From NCBI RefSeq assembly GCF_947495995.1, contig NZ_CANMAX010000002.1:124001-188000 (forward strand): a stretch of 64,000 bases of DNA, written 5' to 3'. The stretch is from an uncultured Tenacibaculum sp. (GTDB lineage: Bacteria; Bacteroidota; Bacteroidia; Flavobacteriales; Flavobacteriaceae). Of the stretch, positions 17,359 through 26,254 are shown piece by piece (position 1 is the first letter of the stretch; each line of letters starts with the position of its first letter). The notes beneath the pieces were generated by a model. That model was not told the DNA's origin. It made no database searches and saw nothing but the letters and a program-made list of their open reading frames with translations. The translations under genes and the position numbers were made by a program.

Positions 17359-18783
17359 ATGAATAAAACAGCTGAATTAGTATGGTTGAATTGCCTGTCT
17401 TTCATAAAGGACAATATTAAGCCTCAAGCCTATAAAACTTGGTTTGAGCCCATAAAACCTGTCAAGTTATCGGGAGAGGCATTAACAATTCAGGTACCTA
17501 GTAAATTCTTTTACGAATGGTTAGAAGAACACTATATAAAGTTATTAAGAGTAGCTTTAGTTCGTGAACTAGGAGAACATGCGAAACTGATATATGACGT
17601 TCGTATGGAAAACACTTACAGTAGTAACAATCCGCAAATTGTTAAAATACCAAGTGCTAACAGAAATCCATTAAAGCCGCAGAAAGTTACTGTACCTTTA
17701 GAAACTAAAAGAGAACTAAAAAATCCTTTCGTAATTCCAGGATTACAAAAGGTTAAGATAGAGTCTCAATTAAACCCAAATTATAACTTCGACAATTTTA
17801 TAGAAGGTGATTCAAACAGGCTGGCAAGATCAGCAGGTATGGCTGTAGCAAATAAGCCAGGAGGAACTTCTTTTAATCCATTGTTAATATATGGTGGAGT
17901 AGGGTTAGGTAAAACTCACTTAGCTCATGCTATTGGAGTTGATATTAAAGACAAATATCCAGATAAAACTGTTTTATATATTTCGTCAGAAAAATTTACG
18001 CAACAATTTATAGATTCTGTAAAATCTAATACTAGAAATGACTTTATTCATTTCTATCAAATGATTGATGTGTTAATTATTGATGATGTACAATTCTTAT
18101 CAGGTAAAGCTGGTACACAGGATGTGTTCTTCCATATTTTTAATCATTTACATCAAAATGGTAAACAGGTAATTTTGACTTCTGATAAGGCACCTGTTGA
18201 TATGCAAGACATTGAACAACGTCTATTATCTCGTTTTAAATGGGGACTTTCAGCAGAATTACAAAGTCCTGATTACGAAACTAGAATTTCTATCTTACAG
18301 AAAAAGCTGTTTAGAGATGGTGTAGAAATGCCAGAAGAAATCGTTGAGTATATTGCTAAAAATGTAAAATCTAATGTAAGAGAATTAGAAGGAGTAATTA
18401 TCTCTATGATTGCACAAGCTTCTTTTAATAGAAGAGAGTTTACATTAGAATTAGCAAGACAAATTGTAGATAAGTTTGTTAAGAATACGAAGAAAGAAGT
18501 TTCTATTGATTACATTCAAAAAGTTGTTTCTAAGTATTTTGATATGGACGTAGCTACGTTACAATCTAAAACAAGAAAACGTCATGTAGTTCAGGCTCGT
18601 CAATTAGCTATGTATTTTGCAAAAAGAATGACTAAGTCTTCTTTGGCAAGTATAGGAAGTCAGATTGGACAGAGAGATCACGCTACGGTTTTACATGCTT
18701 GTAAAACAGTTGATAACTTGACTGAAACAGATAAGCAATTTAGAAAGTACGTAGAAGACTTAACTAAGAAATTAACATTCTAA
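17359..18783 (+). CDS. dnaA: Chromosomal replication initiator protein DnaA
   Basis: DnaA binds DnaA boxes at oriC and melts the origin. The 474-residue protein shows the N-terminal DnaB/DnaA interaction domain (LNCLSFIKDNIKPQAYKTW), a linker, the AAA+ module with Walker A GGVGLGKT (179-186) and Walker B VLIIDDVQFLSG, and the C-terminal signature QIGQRDHATVLHACKTV. Length is normal. It is followed by a tyrosine phosphatase and an RsmI-like methylase on the same strand at 10- and 2-base spacing. A single DnaA-box match upstream suggests autoregulation. Confidence 0.98.
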   Translation: MNKTAELVWLNCLSFIKDNIKPQAYKTWFEPIKPVKLSGEALTIQVPSKFFYEWLEEHYIKLLRVALVRELGEHAKLIYDVRMENTYSSNNPQIVKIPSANRNPLKPQKVTVPLETKRELKNPFVIPGLQKVKIESQLNPNYNFDNFIEGDSNRLARSAGMAVANKPGGTSFNPLLIYGGVGLGKTHLAHAIGVDIKDKYPDKTVLYISSEKFTQQFIDSVKSNTRNDFIHFYQMIDVLIIDDVQFLSGKAGTQDVFFHIFNHLHQNGKQVILTSDKAPVDMQDIEQRLLSRFKWGLSAELQSPDYETRISILQKKLFRDGVEMPEEIVEYIAKNVKSNVRELEGVIISMIAQASFNRREFTLELARQIVDKFVKNTKKEVSIDYIQKVVSKYFDMDVATLQSKTRKRHVVQARQLAMYFAKRMTKSSLASIGSQIGQRDHATVLHACKTVDNLTETDKQFRKYVEDLTKKLTF

Positions 18784-18793
18784 TAATTTTACT

Positions 18794-19240
18794 ATGAACA
18801 TACTAATGGTTTGTTTAGGTAATATTTGCCGTTCGCCATTAGCAGAAGGTATATTAAAATCTAAATTAAGTGCTGAGCATTTTATAGATTCTGCAGGTAC
18901 ATCTGGCCACCATAGTGGTGAGTTACCAGACCAAAGATCTATAGCTATAGCTAGAATTAATGGTTTAGATATCACAGATCAAAGATCAAGAAAATTCACA
19001 GTTAAAGATTTTGATGAGTTTGATTTGATTTATGCAATGGATCGTAGTAATTATGATAATATATTGCATTTATCTAGGAACGATAACGATCGTAATAAGG
19101 TTAAGATGATTTTAAATGAGTCTTTTCCTAATGAAAATTTAAATGTTCCAGATCCTTACTACGGAGGAGATCAAGGCTTTTTGAATGTTTATAATATGTT
19201 AGATCAAGCTTGCGAAGTAATAGCTTCTAAAATTCAATAA
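18794..19240 (+). CDS. Low-molecular-weight protein-tyrosine phosphatase
   Basis: This 148-residue enzyme has the CX5R phosphate-binding loop at its N-terminus (CLGNICRS, Cys7 and Arg13) and the general-acid motif VPDPYYGG near residue 115. It dephosphorylates phosphotyrosine on proteins; in bacteria it is often linked to exopolysaccharide tyrosine kinases, but none is nearby. It sits between dnaA and an RsmI-like methylase and probably shares their transcript. Confidence 0.93.
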   Translation: MNILMVCLGNICRSPLAEGILKSKLSAEHFIDSAGTSGHHSGELPDQRSIAIARINGLDITDQRSRKFTVKDFDEFDLIYAMDRSNYDNILHLSRNDNDRNKVKMILNESFPNENLNVPDPYYGGDQGFLNVYNMLDQACEVIASKIQ

Positions 19241-19242
19241 TT

Positions 19243-19947
19243 ATGATTGGTAAACTGTACTTAATTCCTACAACACTTGGAGATACTGAACCTCTTGAGG
19301 TAATGCCAATATCTGTAAAAAAGGTTATTGAAAGATTAGATTATTTCATTGTTGAAAACGAAAAAACAGCAAGAAGATATATCAAAAAAATCACTCCGAA
19401 TAAATCTCAGGCATCATTGAACTTTATGATGATTGATAAATATTCTCATGAGTTAGAAACTAGAAACTATTTAGATGTTTGTGATGAAGGTATTTCTGTA
19501 GGAATACTTTCTGAAGCTGGAGTTCCTGGTGTTGCTGATCCTGGCGCTACAGTTATAAAGCAAGCTCACGAAAAAGGTATACAAGTAATTCCATTAGTTG
19601 GTCCTTCATCAATATTGATGGCTATAATGTCTTCTGGATTAAACGGACAAAATTTTGCTTTTAATGGGTATTTACCTATTGATAAATCTGATAGAAAACG
19701 AAAAATAAAGGAGTTAGAGAAGCTATCTCGAGATAAAGAACAATCTCAGTTGTTCATTGAGACTCCATATCGTAATAACAAAATGCTTGAAGATTTAAAA
19801 GCTACACTACAATCGAATACGCAATTGTGTGTAGCTTGTGATATCTCTTTACCTTCTGAATATATTAAAACGTTTCCTGTAAGTAAATGGAAAACGGAGA
19901 AGATAGATTTACATAAAAGACCTGCTATTTTTATTATTCAGGCTTAA
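19243..19947 (+). CDS. SAM-dependent methyltransferase of the tetrapyrrole methylase/RsmI-like family
   Basis: This 234-residue protein has the tetrapyrrole methylase fold: KLYLIPTTLGDTE at the N-terminus, then ISVGILSEAGVPGVADPGA and IPLVGPSSILMAIMSSGLNGQNFAFNGYLP. RsmI 2'-O-methylates C1402 of 16S rRNA. The protein is shorter than E. coli RsmI (286), and its N-terminus differs (LGDTEPLEVMP instead of the usual LGNLxDIT). It is therefore probably a divergent member, and its substrate could be rRNA or a small molecule. It starts two bases after the phosphatase stop. Confidence 0.85.
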   Translation: MIGKLYLIPTTLGDTEPLEVMPISVKKVIERLDYFIVENEKTARRYIKKITPNKSQASLNFMMIDKYSHELETRNYLDVCDEGISVGILSEAGVPGVADPGATVIKQAHEKGIQVIPLVGPSSILMAIMSSGLNGQNFAFNGYLPIDKSDRKRKIKELEKLSRDKEQSQLFIETPYRNNKMLEDLKATLQSNTQLCVACDISLPSEYIKTFPVSKWKTEKIDLHKRPAIFIIQA

Positions 19948-19963
19948 ATAAAGTAATTGTTTT

Positions 19964-20587
19964 CTATACTGTAGCTTTTTTATCTGCTTTGATATAAGAT
20001 AAATCATATCCAGCAAATTTCTTCATATAACTTTCTATAGATGTTCCAAAAGCATCTTTGAACTGGTAGTTTCCGTAAGAACGTAAGAATTTTTTTACAT
20101 TACCAGGTCCAGCTAAATGAGCAGAAGCTATAATTCCAGATTCTGTAATACGTATTCCATTGATCTTTTTTCCTACGAAACGGGAAATATCCCTTCTTAA
20201 AATCCATTTATTCACCTGACAAAGTGCAGTGAAAGCCCTCTCTTGTAGTTCAGGGTTTTTCAGGAATTTTTGTGAATTATAAATTTTAAATCTACGTAAA
20301 GTTCCTTTTCCAAATTGATATTTACCTAAATACCCGTGAGAATTTACGATATAATATCTTCCTTGTGATTCTTTAAAACCAAGTGCTTCTTTAAAACCAA
20401 CAAAGTTTTTCTCTAGCTTTAGTATATCAGCCGTTACTTCGTGTTTTTTAGCCGTGGTTTTGGTTCCTAACTTTTCTTTTTCTTCGTTTTTTAAAGTAAA
20501 ACTTATTAAAGTAATACTAACTAATAATATCCCTAATTTTCTGATAATTAATATACTTTCTATTTGGCGGGCGCAAATATATGACAA
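19964..20587 (-). CDS. Exported lysozyme-like/lytic transglycosylase-like protein (start uncertain)
   Basis: The C-terminal 140 residues resemble a lysozyme-like fold: a possible catalytic Glu in FKESQGRYYIVN, then GYLGKYQFGKGTL and GIIASAHLAGPGNVKKFLRS, patterns seen in peptidoglycan-cleaving SLT-type domains. An N-terminal hydrophobic stretch (LGILLVSITLISF) implies export. The frame opens at a TTG (20585-20587), but a perfect -7 box lies at 20574-20581, inside that extension, so translation must begin further in. No in-frame ATG or GTG occurs before the hydrophobic segment, so a rare start such as ATT at 20546-20548 is possible. The given right end is therefore an upper limit. Confidence 0.7.
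   Translation of the reverse strand: MSYICARQIESILIIRKLGILLVSITLISFTLKNEEKEKLGTKTTAKKHEVTADILKLEKNFVGFKEALGFKESQGRYYIVNSHGYLGKYQFGKGTLRRFKIYNSQKFLKNPELQERAFTALCQVNKWILRRDISRFVGKKINGIRITESGIIASAHLAGPGNVKKFLRSYGNYQFKDAFGTSIESYMKKFAGYDLSYIKADKKATV
20574..20581 (-). promoter_or_regulatory. -7 box of the lysozyme-like gene
   Basis: The minus strand reads TATATTTG, an exact match to TAnnTTTG. It lies within the open frame of the gene it would serve and so limits where translation can start. Confidence 0.55.
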
Positions 20588-20749
20588 AAAAAAGGATTAA
20601 AACGAATCTGAGAAAATCGTATATTTTACGATTTTAACTATTTTCAAAAAAAACTTTTCAAAATTGAGAGATTAATAAAAAGTAGTAAGATTTTGATGTT
20701 AAATTTCTTTAAAATCAGTTAATTAAGTTGAAATAATTTTTTGTTAAAA

Positions 20750-21775
20750 TTATCGCTTAATTCCCTGATTATTAATCCAACGCTGATATTTTGCTGCATT
20801 TCTGTTGTGTTGAGACAATGTTTTCGCAAAATCATGGAAACCAATCTTTTCAATACTGGCACACATAAAAAAGTAATCGTGCTTTTCTGGACTTAAAACA
20901 GCATCGATAGCAGAAATATCTGGCATAGCAATTAAAGTAGGAGGCAAGCCTGCATTTTTATATGTGTTGTAAGGTGATTTTATTTCAAGGTCTTTAAAAA
21001 GAACTCTCTTAACAATAAAGTCTTGTCCGTGTTTTTGCTTTAATGCATATATAATGGTAGGGTCGGCTTCTAAAGGCCAATTGTTCTTATATCTATTTAA
21101 ATAAAGCCCAGCAACTTTAGGTCTTTCTACAATTTGAGCTGTTTCTTTTTGAACTATAGAAGCTAAAGTAATTACTTGTTCTTTAGTCAAACCATGTTGT
21201 TTTGCTTTTTCTATCCTTGAAGCATTCCAAAACTTATTATAATAGGAAAGCATTTTGTTTCTAAACTTATCTGCTGAAGTATTCCAATAGAATTCATATT
21301 GATTAGGAATGTACATTCCCAAAGCAGAAACTTCAGTGAAATTATTTTTTTTCAAAAAATCACTATCCTTAAAAGCTTTTAATAATGTTGTACTGTCGGC
21401 TTCTATTTGTTGTGCAATTCTTCCTGCAAGTTTTTCTAATGAATCTTGATTGTTGAAAGTTACTTTTACAGGAGTTTGGTTACCAGAACGGAATAAGTTT
21501 ACAAGATCATTCATACTCATTCCTTTCTTTAAAGTGTATTTTCCACCTTTAGGTTTAGTGAATTTCTTTTTCTCTGCTACCCAATTAAAATCATCTGTTT
21601 TCTCTACAAAATCATTGATTAATTTTGTTAGATCATCCATGTTACTATTAGAAGGTATATAAACTGTACCTTTTTTGATTACTGCAGGAGCAAAAATCTT
21701 ATGGTAAAATGAATATCCAACAACACCTAAAATTAAAATTAAGGCGATAGCGATGTAAATGATTTTATTTTTCAT
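20750..21775 (-). CDS. mltG: Endolytic murein transglycosylase MltG
   Basis: MltG cleaves nascent glycan strands at the inner membrane and sets their length. The 341-residue protein has an N-terminal transmembrane helix (about 5-24), a LysM-like segment and the YceG catalytic domain. The catalytic Glu211 is in LASIVQKETA, followed by RPKVAGLYLNR, LEADPTIIYAL and the SPYNTYKNAGLPPTLI motif. The length matches E. coli MltG (340). The start overlaps the stop of the GNAT gene by 11 bases, so translation is probably coupled in the order dapF, GNAT, mltG. Confidence 0.95.
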   Translation of the reverse strand: MKNKIIYIAIALILILGVVGYSFYHKIFAPAVIKKGTVYIPSNSNMDDLTKLINDFVEKTDDFNWVAEKKKFTKPKGGKYTLKKGMSMNDLVNLFRSGNQTPVKVTFNNQDSLEKLAGRIAQQIEADSTTLLKAFKDSDFLKKNNFTEVSALGMYIPNQYEFYWNTSADKFRNKMLSYYNKFWNASRIEKAKQHGLTKEQVITLASIVQKETAQIVERPKVAGLYLNRYKNNWPLEADPTIIYALKQKHGQDFIVKRVLFKDLEIKSPYNTYKNAGLPPTLIAMPDISAIDAVLSPEKHDYFFMCASIEKIGFHDFAKTLSQHNRNAAKYQRWINNQGIKR

Positions 21776-22292
21776 TGATTAATTGAAATAAAACTTCGTC
21801 TTTATATTTTCCTTTTGCTAATATCCAGTCTTTTTTGATTCCGATTTCTTTAAAACCAAACTTTTTAAAGAGTGAAAGACTTTGATGATTATCACTAGTG
21901 ATATTAGCGTATAATTGATGTAAATGTAAGCTTAAAAAACTATAGTCAATCAAAATTTTTAAAGCTTCGAAAGCATAACCTTGTTTTTGAAATTGTTGCG
22001 CTATTAAAATTCCAACACCAGCTCTTCTGTGTTGCGGATTAAAATCAAATAAATCAATCAATCCTACATTTTTATTTGTTGCTTTTTCAAAAATGACTAA
22101 ACGTAATTGTTTGGCTTCATATATATCTAAATGACAATTCTCTATATATTGTTTTAATAAAAACTTAGAAAAAGGATTTTGAGTATGACTAACCTCCCAA
22201 AAAGTTTCGTCATTTTCAATTGTAAATAAAAAATCTAAATCTTCAGGTTCAATTGCTCTTAAAGCAATATGTTCTCCTTCTAGTAATTTCAT
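21765..22292 (-). CDS. GNAT family N-acetyltransferase (RimJ/RimL-like)
   Basis: This 175-residue acetyl-CoA-dependent acyltransferase has the RimJ/RimL-like layout: HIALRAIEPEDLDFLFTIEND at the N-terminus, the acetyl-CoA motif RRAGVGILIAQQFQKQGYAFEAL (about residues 90-112) and NITSDNHQSLSLFKKFGF near the C-terminus. It overlaps dapF upstream by one base and mltG downstream by 11. The substrate (protein N-terminus or small amine) is not evident. Confidence 0.92.
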   Translation of the reverse strand: MKLLEGEHIALRAIEPEDLDFLFTIENDETFWEVSHTQNPFSKFLLKQYIENCHLDIYEAKQLRLVIFEKATNKNVGLIDLFDFNPQHRRAGVGILIAQQFQKQGYAFEALKILIDYSFLSLHLHQLYANITSDNHQSLSLFKKFGFKEIGIKKDWILAKGKYKDEVLFQLINEK

Positions 22293-23068
22293 TAAATAGT
22301 TATCGTGCCTTTAAATACAAAAGTAGCTGGACCAATTAAGTGAATATTATTGTAACCAGATTCGTTAACATCAAAAGTTACTGATAATTCACCACCTTCT
22401 ACTTGAAGAGCTACAGAATTATTTTTTGTTTTCTCTAATTTGTGCATTGCTAAAGCAACAGCAGTAACTCCTGTTCCACAAGCCAATGTTTCGTCTTCAA
22501 CACCACGTTCGTATGTTCTAACGCGAAAACTATCAGTATTGGTTTGTTCTACAAAGTTAATATTACTACCAGCTTTTCCATAAACTGAATTTCGAATATT
22601 TCTTCCGTTAGTAAAAACATCAAATTTATCTATGTTTTCAACCAACTCTACATGGTGTGGAGAACCTGTATTAGCAAAAGCATAACCTTCATGTAAATCT
22701 ACAGTTTCAACATCGATCATCTGTAGTTTAACAATATTATTATCAAACTCAGCGAAATGCAATCCGTCGATAGCAGTAAAAGTAGTTTTTTGATTAATTA
22801 CACCTAATTTATTTGCAAATGCAACAATACATCTTCCACCATTACCACACATGCTGCTTTCGTTACCATCGGCGTTATAATACACCATTCTAAAATCGGT
22901 AGTATCATCATTTTCAAGAAGAATTAAACCGTCAGCTCCCACACCAAAATTTCTGTGACATAATTTAGCAATTATGTCTGTATTATTTTTCGGAAAGGAT
23001 TTTGCTCTGTTATCAATCATAACAAAATCATTACCTGTTCCTTGATATTTATAAAAAGTAAGTTCCAT
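22292..23068 (-). CDS. dapF: Diaminopimelate epimerase
   Basis: DapF interconverts LL- and meso-diaminopimelate in lysine and peptidoglycan synthesis. The 258-residue protein has both catalytic cysteines, Cys74 in SSMCGNGGRC and Cys197 in LACGTGVTAV, and the N-terminal YQGTGNDFVMIDNR. It heads a three-gene transcript with a GNAT enzyme and mltG, linking precursor supply and glycan processing. It has a well-formed promoter (23077-23105). dapA lies elsewhere in the window (30728-31603). Confidence 0.97.
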   Translation of the reverse strand: MELTFYKYQGTGNDFVMIDNRAKSFPKNNTDIIAKLCHRNFGVGADGLILLENDDTTDFRMVYYNADGNESSMCGNGGRCIVAFANKLGVINQKTTFTAIDGLHFAEFDNNIVKLQMIDVETVDLHEGYAFANTGSPHHVELVENIDKFDVFTNGRNIRNSVYGKAGSNINFVEQTNTDSFRVRTYERGVEDETLACGTGVTAVALAMHKLEKTKNNSVALQVEGGELSVTFDVNESGYNNIHLIGPATFVFKGTITI

Positions 23069-23076
23069 ATGAGCTA

Positions 23077-23105
23077 CAAATATATGTATTTAGTAAGGAA
23101 AACAA
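23077..23105 (-). promoter_or_regulatory. dapF promoter (-33 TTG and -7 TATATTTG)
   Basis: On the minus strand TTG (23103-23105) and TATATTTG (23077-23084) are separated by 18 bases, which fits the flavobacterial promoter TTG-N17-23-TAnnTTTG. The -7 box ends eight bases before the dapF ATG. Confidence 0.75.
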
Positions 23106-23109
23106 GGTT

Positions 23110-23169
23110 GTTAAACGCTGGTTAAAGTGCGTTAAAATGAAGTTAAACAGATTATCTTAAAATGTTAAA
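23110..23169. promoter_or_regulatory. Five helically phased GTTAAA direct repeats between dapF and htrA
   Basis: GTTAAA occurs at 23110-23115, 23121-23126, 23131-23136, 23142-23147 and 23164-23169. The start-to-start steps are 11, 10, 11 and 22 bases, so all copies lie on one face of the helix with one register skipped. The last copy ends four bases before the htrA -7 box. This is the arrangement bound in tandem by OmpR/PhoB-family response regulators; the CpxR boxes of enterobacterial degP are similar in form. The regulator is inferred, not seen. Confidence 0.65.
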
Positions 23170-23173
23170 ATTG

Positions 23174-23181
23174 TATATTTG
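23174..23181 (+). promoter_or_regulatory. -7 box of the htrA promoter
   Basis: TATATTTG matches TAnnTTTG exactly and ends 23 bases before the htrA ATG. No TTG -33 element is present at the right distance; the GTTAAA repeats occupy that region, which suits activator-dependent transcription. Confidence 0.65.
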
Positions 23182-23204
23182 AGTAACAAAAATTTAAAAA
23201 CAAT

Positions 23205-24590
23205 ATGAAGAAAGTTTTAGGAATCGTTGGTGTTGCATTTCTAGGAGGTGCATTTGCCTTAGGAGGTTATAAATTATTTGTTGAACAACCACAAGTAATT
23301 GTCGAGAAAACAATAGAACCTCAGTTGCAAACGGTTAAAGCTAATTATATGCCAGCAGTAATGAATACTGCATCTGCTCCTTCAAATTTTACAGAAGCAG
23401 CAGAGAAAACTGTGAATGCAGTTGTTCACGTAAAAAACACTGCGGTAAAAGAAGTTTACAATCCGTTTGAAGAGTTTTTCGGAAGAGGAAATGGAAGAAG
23501 TCAAAGAGAGCAAGTTGGAACAGGAAGTGGAGTTATTATTTCTGCAGATGGTTACATCGTGACAAACAATCACGTAATTGAAGGAGCATCAGAAATTGAA
23601 ATTACTTTAAATAATAGTAAAAAACATAAAGCGAATTTAATTGGAACTGATCCAAAAAATGACATTGCTTTATTAAAGATTGATGCAGAAATGGATTTAC
23701 CATTTATTGTTTTTGGTAATTCTGACAATGCAAAAATTGGTGAATGGGTTTTAGCAGTAGGAAATCCATACAATTTAAATTCTACAGTGACAGCAGGAAT
23801 TGTTAGTGCTAAAGGAAGAGATTTAGAAGGAAATTCAAATATTGAATCTTTTATTCAGACTGATGCAGCTGTAAATCCTGGGAATAGTGGAGGGGCTTTA
23901 GTGAATACTAGAGGAGAATTGATAGGAATTAATACAGCTATTACATCAAGAACAGGATCGTTTATTGGATATTCATTTGCTGTACCTTCTAATATTACAA
24001 AGAAGATTATAGACGATTTATTAGAATACGGTAATGTTCAAGAAGCTATTATCGGTATCGGAATAGATAGTTCATCAAATGAAATTGAAGGAGTAAAAAT
24101 TGGTTCTGTTGATGAAAATAGTGACGCTTTAAAAGCTGGATTGAAAAAAGGAGATATTATTACTAAAGTTAATAATGTTAAAATTTCTAAATTTTCAGAT
24201 TTAAAAGGACAGTTAACTGCAAAAAGACCAGGTGAAGTTGTTGATGTAACTGTAAATAGAAATGGAAGTGAACTTACAAGAACAGTAAAATTATCTAAAA
24301 GAGATTCTTTTATTTCTCAAAACTTCGGAGTCGAATTAAAAGATTTAACTGAAGAGGAGAAATCAGAAAGAGATATTTCACATGGTGCCAAAATTATTAA
24401 AAATGCGAATCCTGCTTTAAAACAATTCAAAGTTGGAGAAGGATATGTAATTACTAAGATTAATAATAAAGAAATTCATACAGCATCAGAAGCTAAAGAT
24501 ATTTTAGATAGTTATTCTTTAAAAAATAGAAGACGATTAATTATAGAAATGGTAAGTCCTACTGGACAAGTAGAGCGCTATGGATTCTAA
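23205..24590 (+). CDS. Periplasmic serine protease HtrA/DegP (Do family)
   Basis: This envelope quality-control protease and chaperone has 461 residues. It starts with a hydrophobic N-terminal signal or anchor (about 5-25). The trypsin-like domain contains the triad His123 (VTNNHVIEG), Asp153 (NDIALL) and Ser228 (NPGNSGGALV). Two PDZ-type regions follow at about 270-360 and 375-461. The length equals that of enterobacterial DegP. It stands alone, with a phased repeat array at its promoter and a strong terminator downstream. Confidence 0.95.
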   Translation: MKKVLGIVGVAFLGGAFALGGYKLFVEQPQVIVEKTIEPQLQTVKANYMPAVMNTASAPSNFTEAAEKTVNAVVHVKNTAVKEVYNPFEEFFGRGNGRSQREQVGTGSGVIISADGYIVTNNHVIEGASEIEITLNNSKKHKANLIGTDPKNDIALLKIDAEMDLPFIVFGNSDNAKIGEWVLAVGNPYNLNSTVTAGIVSAKGRDLEGNSNIESFIQTDAAVNPGNSGGALVNTRGELIGINTAITSRTGSFIGYSFAVPSNITKKIIDDLLEYGNVQEAIIGIGIDSSSNEIEGVKIGSVDENSDALKAGLKKGDIITKVNNVKISKFSDLKGQLTAKRPGEVVDVTVNRNGSELTRTVKLSKRDSFISQNFGVELKDLTEEEKSERDISHGAKIIKNANPALKQFKVGEGYVITKINNKEIHTASEAKDILDSYSLKNRRRLIIEMVSPTGQVERYGF

Positions 24591-24609
24591 ACCTATTACA
24601 AATAAAAAA

Positions 24610-24637
24610 CTCGATATAAAAAATATCGAGTTTTTTT
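24610..24637 (+). terminator. htrA terminator
   Basis: CTCGATAT (24610-24617) pairs perfectly with 24623-24630 around an A5 loop and is followed by seven T. Confidence 0.92.
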
Positions 24638-24670
24638 ATTTAAAAAAGTTACGAAATCGTTTGAAATAAC

Positions 24671-24678
24671 TACTTTTG
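24671..24678 (+). promoter_or_regulatory. -7 box of the glyceraldehyde-3-phosphate dehydrogenase promoter
   Basis: TACTTTTG fits TAnnTTTG exactly and ends 32 bases before the ATG at 24711. Confidence 0.55.
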
Positions 24679-24710
24679 CACAAAATTTAAAAAAATTAGT
24701 TCACACAACT

Positions 24711-26153
24711 ATGTCAATAATAACAAATTACGAGAAAGAAGTTGCTAATCAAGCTCAGGTGAGAAGAGCCACTACTGAATTTATCAATATTGTAAACGAT
24801 TTATGGTATGATAAATCAATTGAATTAGTATTGTTTAGAAACCCATTAGTAGATAAAAGAGCTAGCGAGGTTTTAAACTTAATTGATTATGCAAAAGAAT
24901 TTGTTGCAAAACCAATTTCTATTCAAGATGCATTAGATATTGCTAGAGCTATTCAATCTATTGAATTACCTGCTTCTAAATTAGATATAGGTAAATTAGC
25001 TTATGAATATCATTTAATTGATGATGCTAGTGTAGAAAAAGTTGATTTCGTAAAGAATCAATTAAAAGATGCTAATCAAGCGAACGGTATTCAACCTAAA
25101 GACGTTGTATTATATGGATTCGGACGTATTGGTCGTTTATTAGCTAGAGAATTAAGTAGTAAAATGGGTAAAGGTTCTCAATTACGATTAAGAGCTATTG
25201 TTACTCGTGGAAAGATTGATCAAAGTGTTTTAGAAAAAAGAGCTTCATTATTAAGTATTGATTCTGTTCATGGTGATTTCTTAGGAACTGTAAGAGTAGA
25301 TGTTGAAAACAATGCATTAATCATTAACGGAACTTCTGTAAAGATGATTTCTGCTGCTGCACCTGAAGATATTGATTATACTGCTTACGGAATTAATGAT
25401 GCTTTAATTATTGATAACACAGGAGCTTTTAGAGATAAAGAAGCTTTAAGTAGACATTTACAAGCTAAAGGAGCTGGAAAAGTATTATTAACTGCTCCAG
25501 GAAAAGGAATTCCAAATATCGTTCATGGTGTAAATCACTTAGAAAATAATCCTGATAATATAGATATTTTCTCTGCTGCATCTTGTACAACTAACGCTAT
25601 TACGCCAGTTTTAAAAGTTTTAGAAGATAACTACGGAATTAAAAAAGGACATTTAGAAACAATTCATGCATATACTAACGATCAAAACTTAGTAGACAAT
25701 ATGCATAAAAAATATAGGAGAGGTAGGGCTGCAGCTTTAAATATGGTAATCACTGAAACTGGTGCAGGAAAAGCAGTTTCTAAAGCATTACCAGCATTAG
25801 AAGGAAAATTAACTTCAAATGCAATTAGAGTACCAGTACCAAACGGATCTCTTGCTATCTTAAACTTACAATTAAACTCTGAAACAACTGCAGAAGCTAT
25901 TAACGCTATTATGAAGCAGTATGCTTTAGAAGGAGATTTAGTTGAGCAAATTAAATACTCATTAAGTAACGAGTTAGTTTCTACAGATATTGTTGGTACG
26001 ACTGCGCCTTCAATTTTTGACAGTAAAGCTACAATTGCTGATGGAGATACTATCGTAATTTATGTATGGTACGATAATGAATATGGGTATTCTCACCAAG
26101 TTATGCGCTTAGCTAAACATATCGCTAAAGTTCGTAGATATACATATTATTAG
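24711..26153 (+). CDS. Glyceraldehyde-3-phosphate dehydrogenase, long form with N-terminal extension
   Basis: This 480-residue enzyme oxidises or reduces glyceraldehyde 3-phosphate. The core dehydrogenase begins near residue 130 with the NAD-binding VVLYGFGRIGRLLA and has the catalytic Cys292 in SAASCTTNAITPV. A C-terminal WYDNEYGYSHQV block completes the family pattern. The first 130 residues are a helical extension absent from ordinary 330-340-residue GAPDH. The same layout is seen in a GAPDH subgroup found in Bacteroidota and gammaproteobacteria, some members of which are linked to gluconeogenesis. Direction of use here is inference. It is a single-gene unit between two terminators. Confidence 0.92.
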   Translation: MSIITNYEKEVANQAQVRRATTEFINIVNDLWYDKSIELVLFRNPLVDKRASEVLNLIDYAKEFVAKPISIQDALDIARAIQSIELPASKLDIGKLAYEYHLIDDASVEKVDFVKNQLKDANQANGIQPKDVVLYGFGRIGRLLARELSSKMGKGSQLRLRAIVTRGKIDQSVLEKRASLLSIDSVHGDFLGTVRVDVENNALIINGTSVKMISAAAPEDIDYTAYGINDALIIDNTGAFRDKEALSRHLQAKGAGKVLLTAPGKGIPNIVHGVNHLENNPDNIDIFSAASCTTNAITPVLKVLEDNYGIKKGHLETIHAYTNDQNLVDNMHKKYRRGRAAALNMVITETGAGKAVSKALPALEGKLTSNAIRVPVPNGSLAILNLQLNSETTAEAINAIMKQYALEGDLVEQIKYSLSNELVSTDIVGTTAPSIFDSKATIADGDTIVIYVWYDNEYGYSHQVMRLAKHIAKVRRYTYY

Positions 26154-26177
26154 TAGATTAAAAATCATACTAAAATT

Positions 26178-26212
26178 AAAAAAGTTCGGAGTGAAAGCTT
26201 CGAACTTTTTTA
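26178..26212 (+). terminator. Terminator of the GAPDH gene
   Basis: AAAAAGTTCG and CGAACTTTTT form a 10-bp stem around a 12-base loop, followed by A/T-rich sequence, starting about 25 bases after the stop. Confidence 0.75.
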
Positions 26213-26254
26213 ATTAAAAATAGTAAATTGCGTTTCTCAAATTATCCAATAAAA

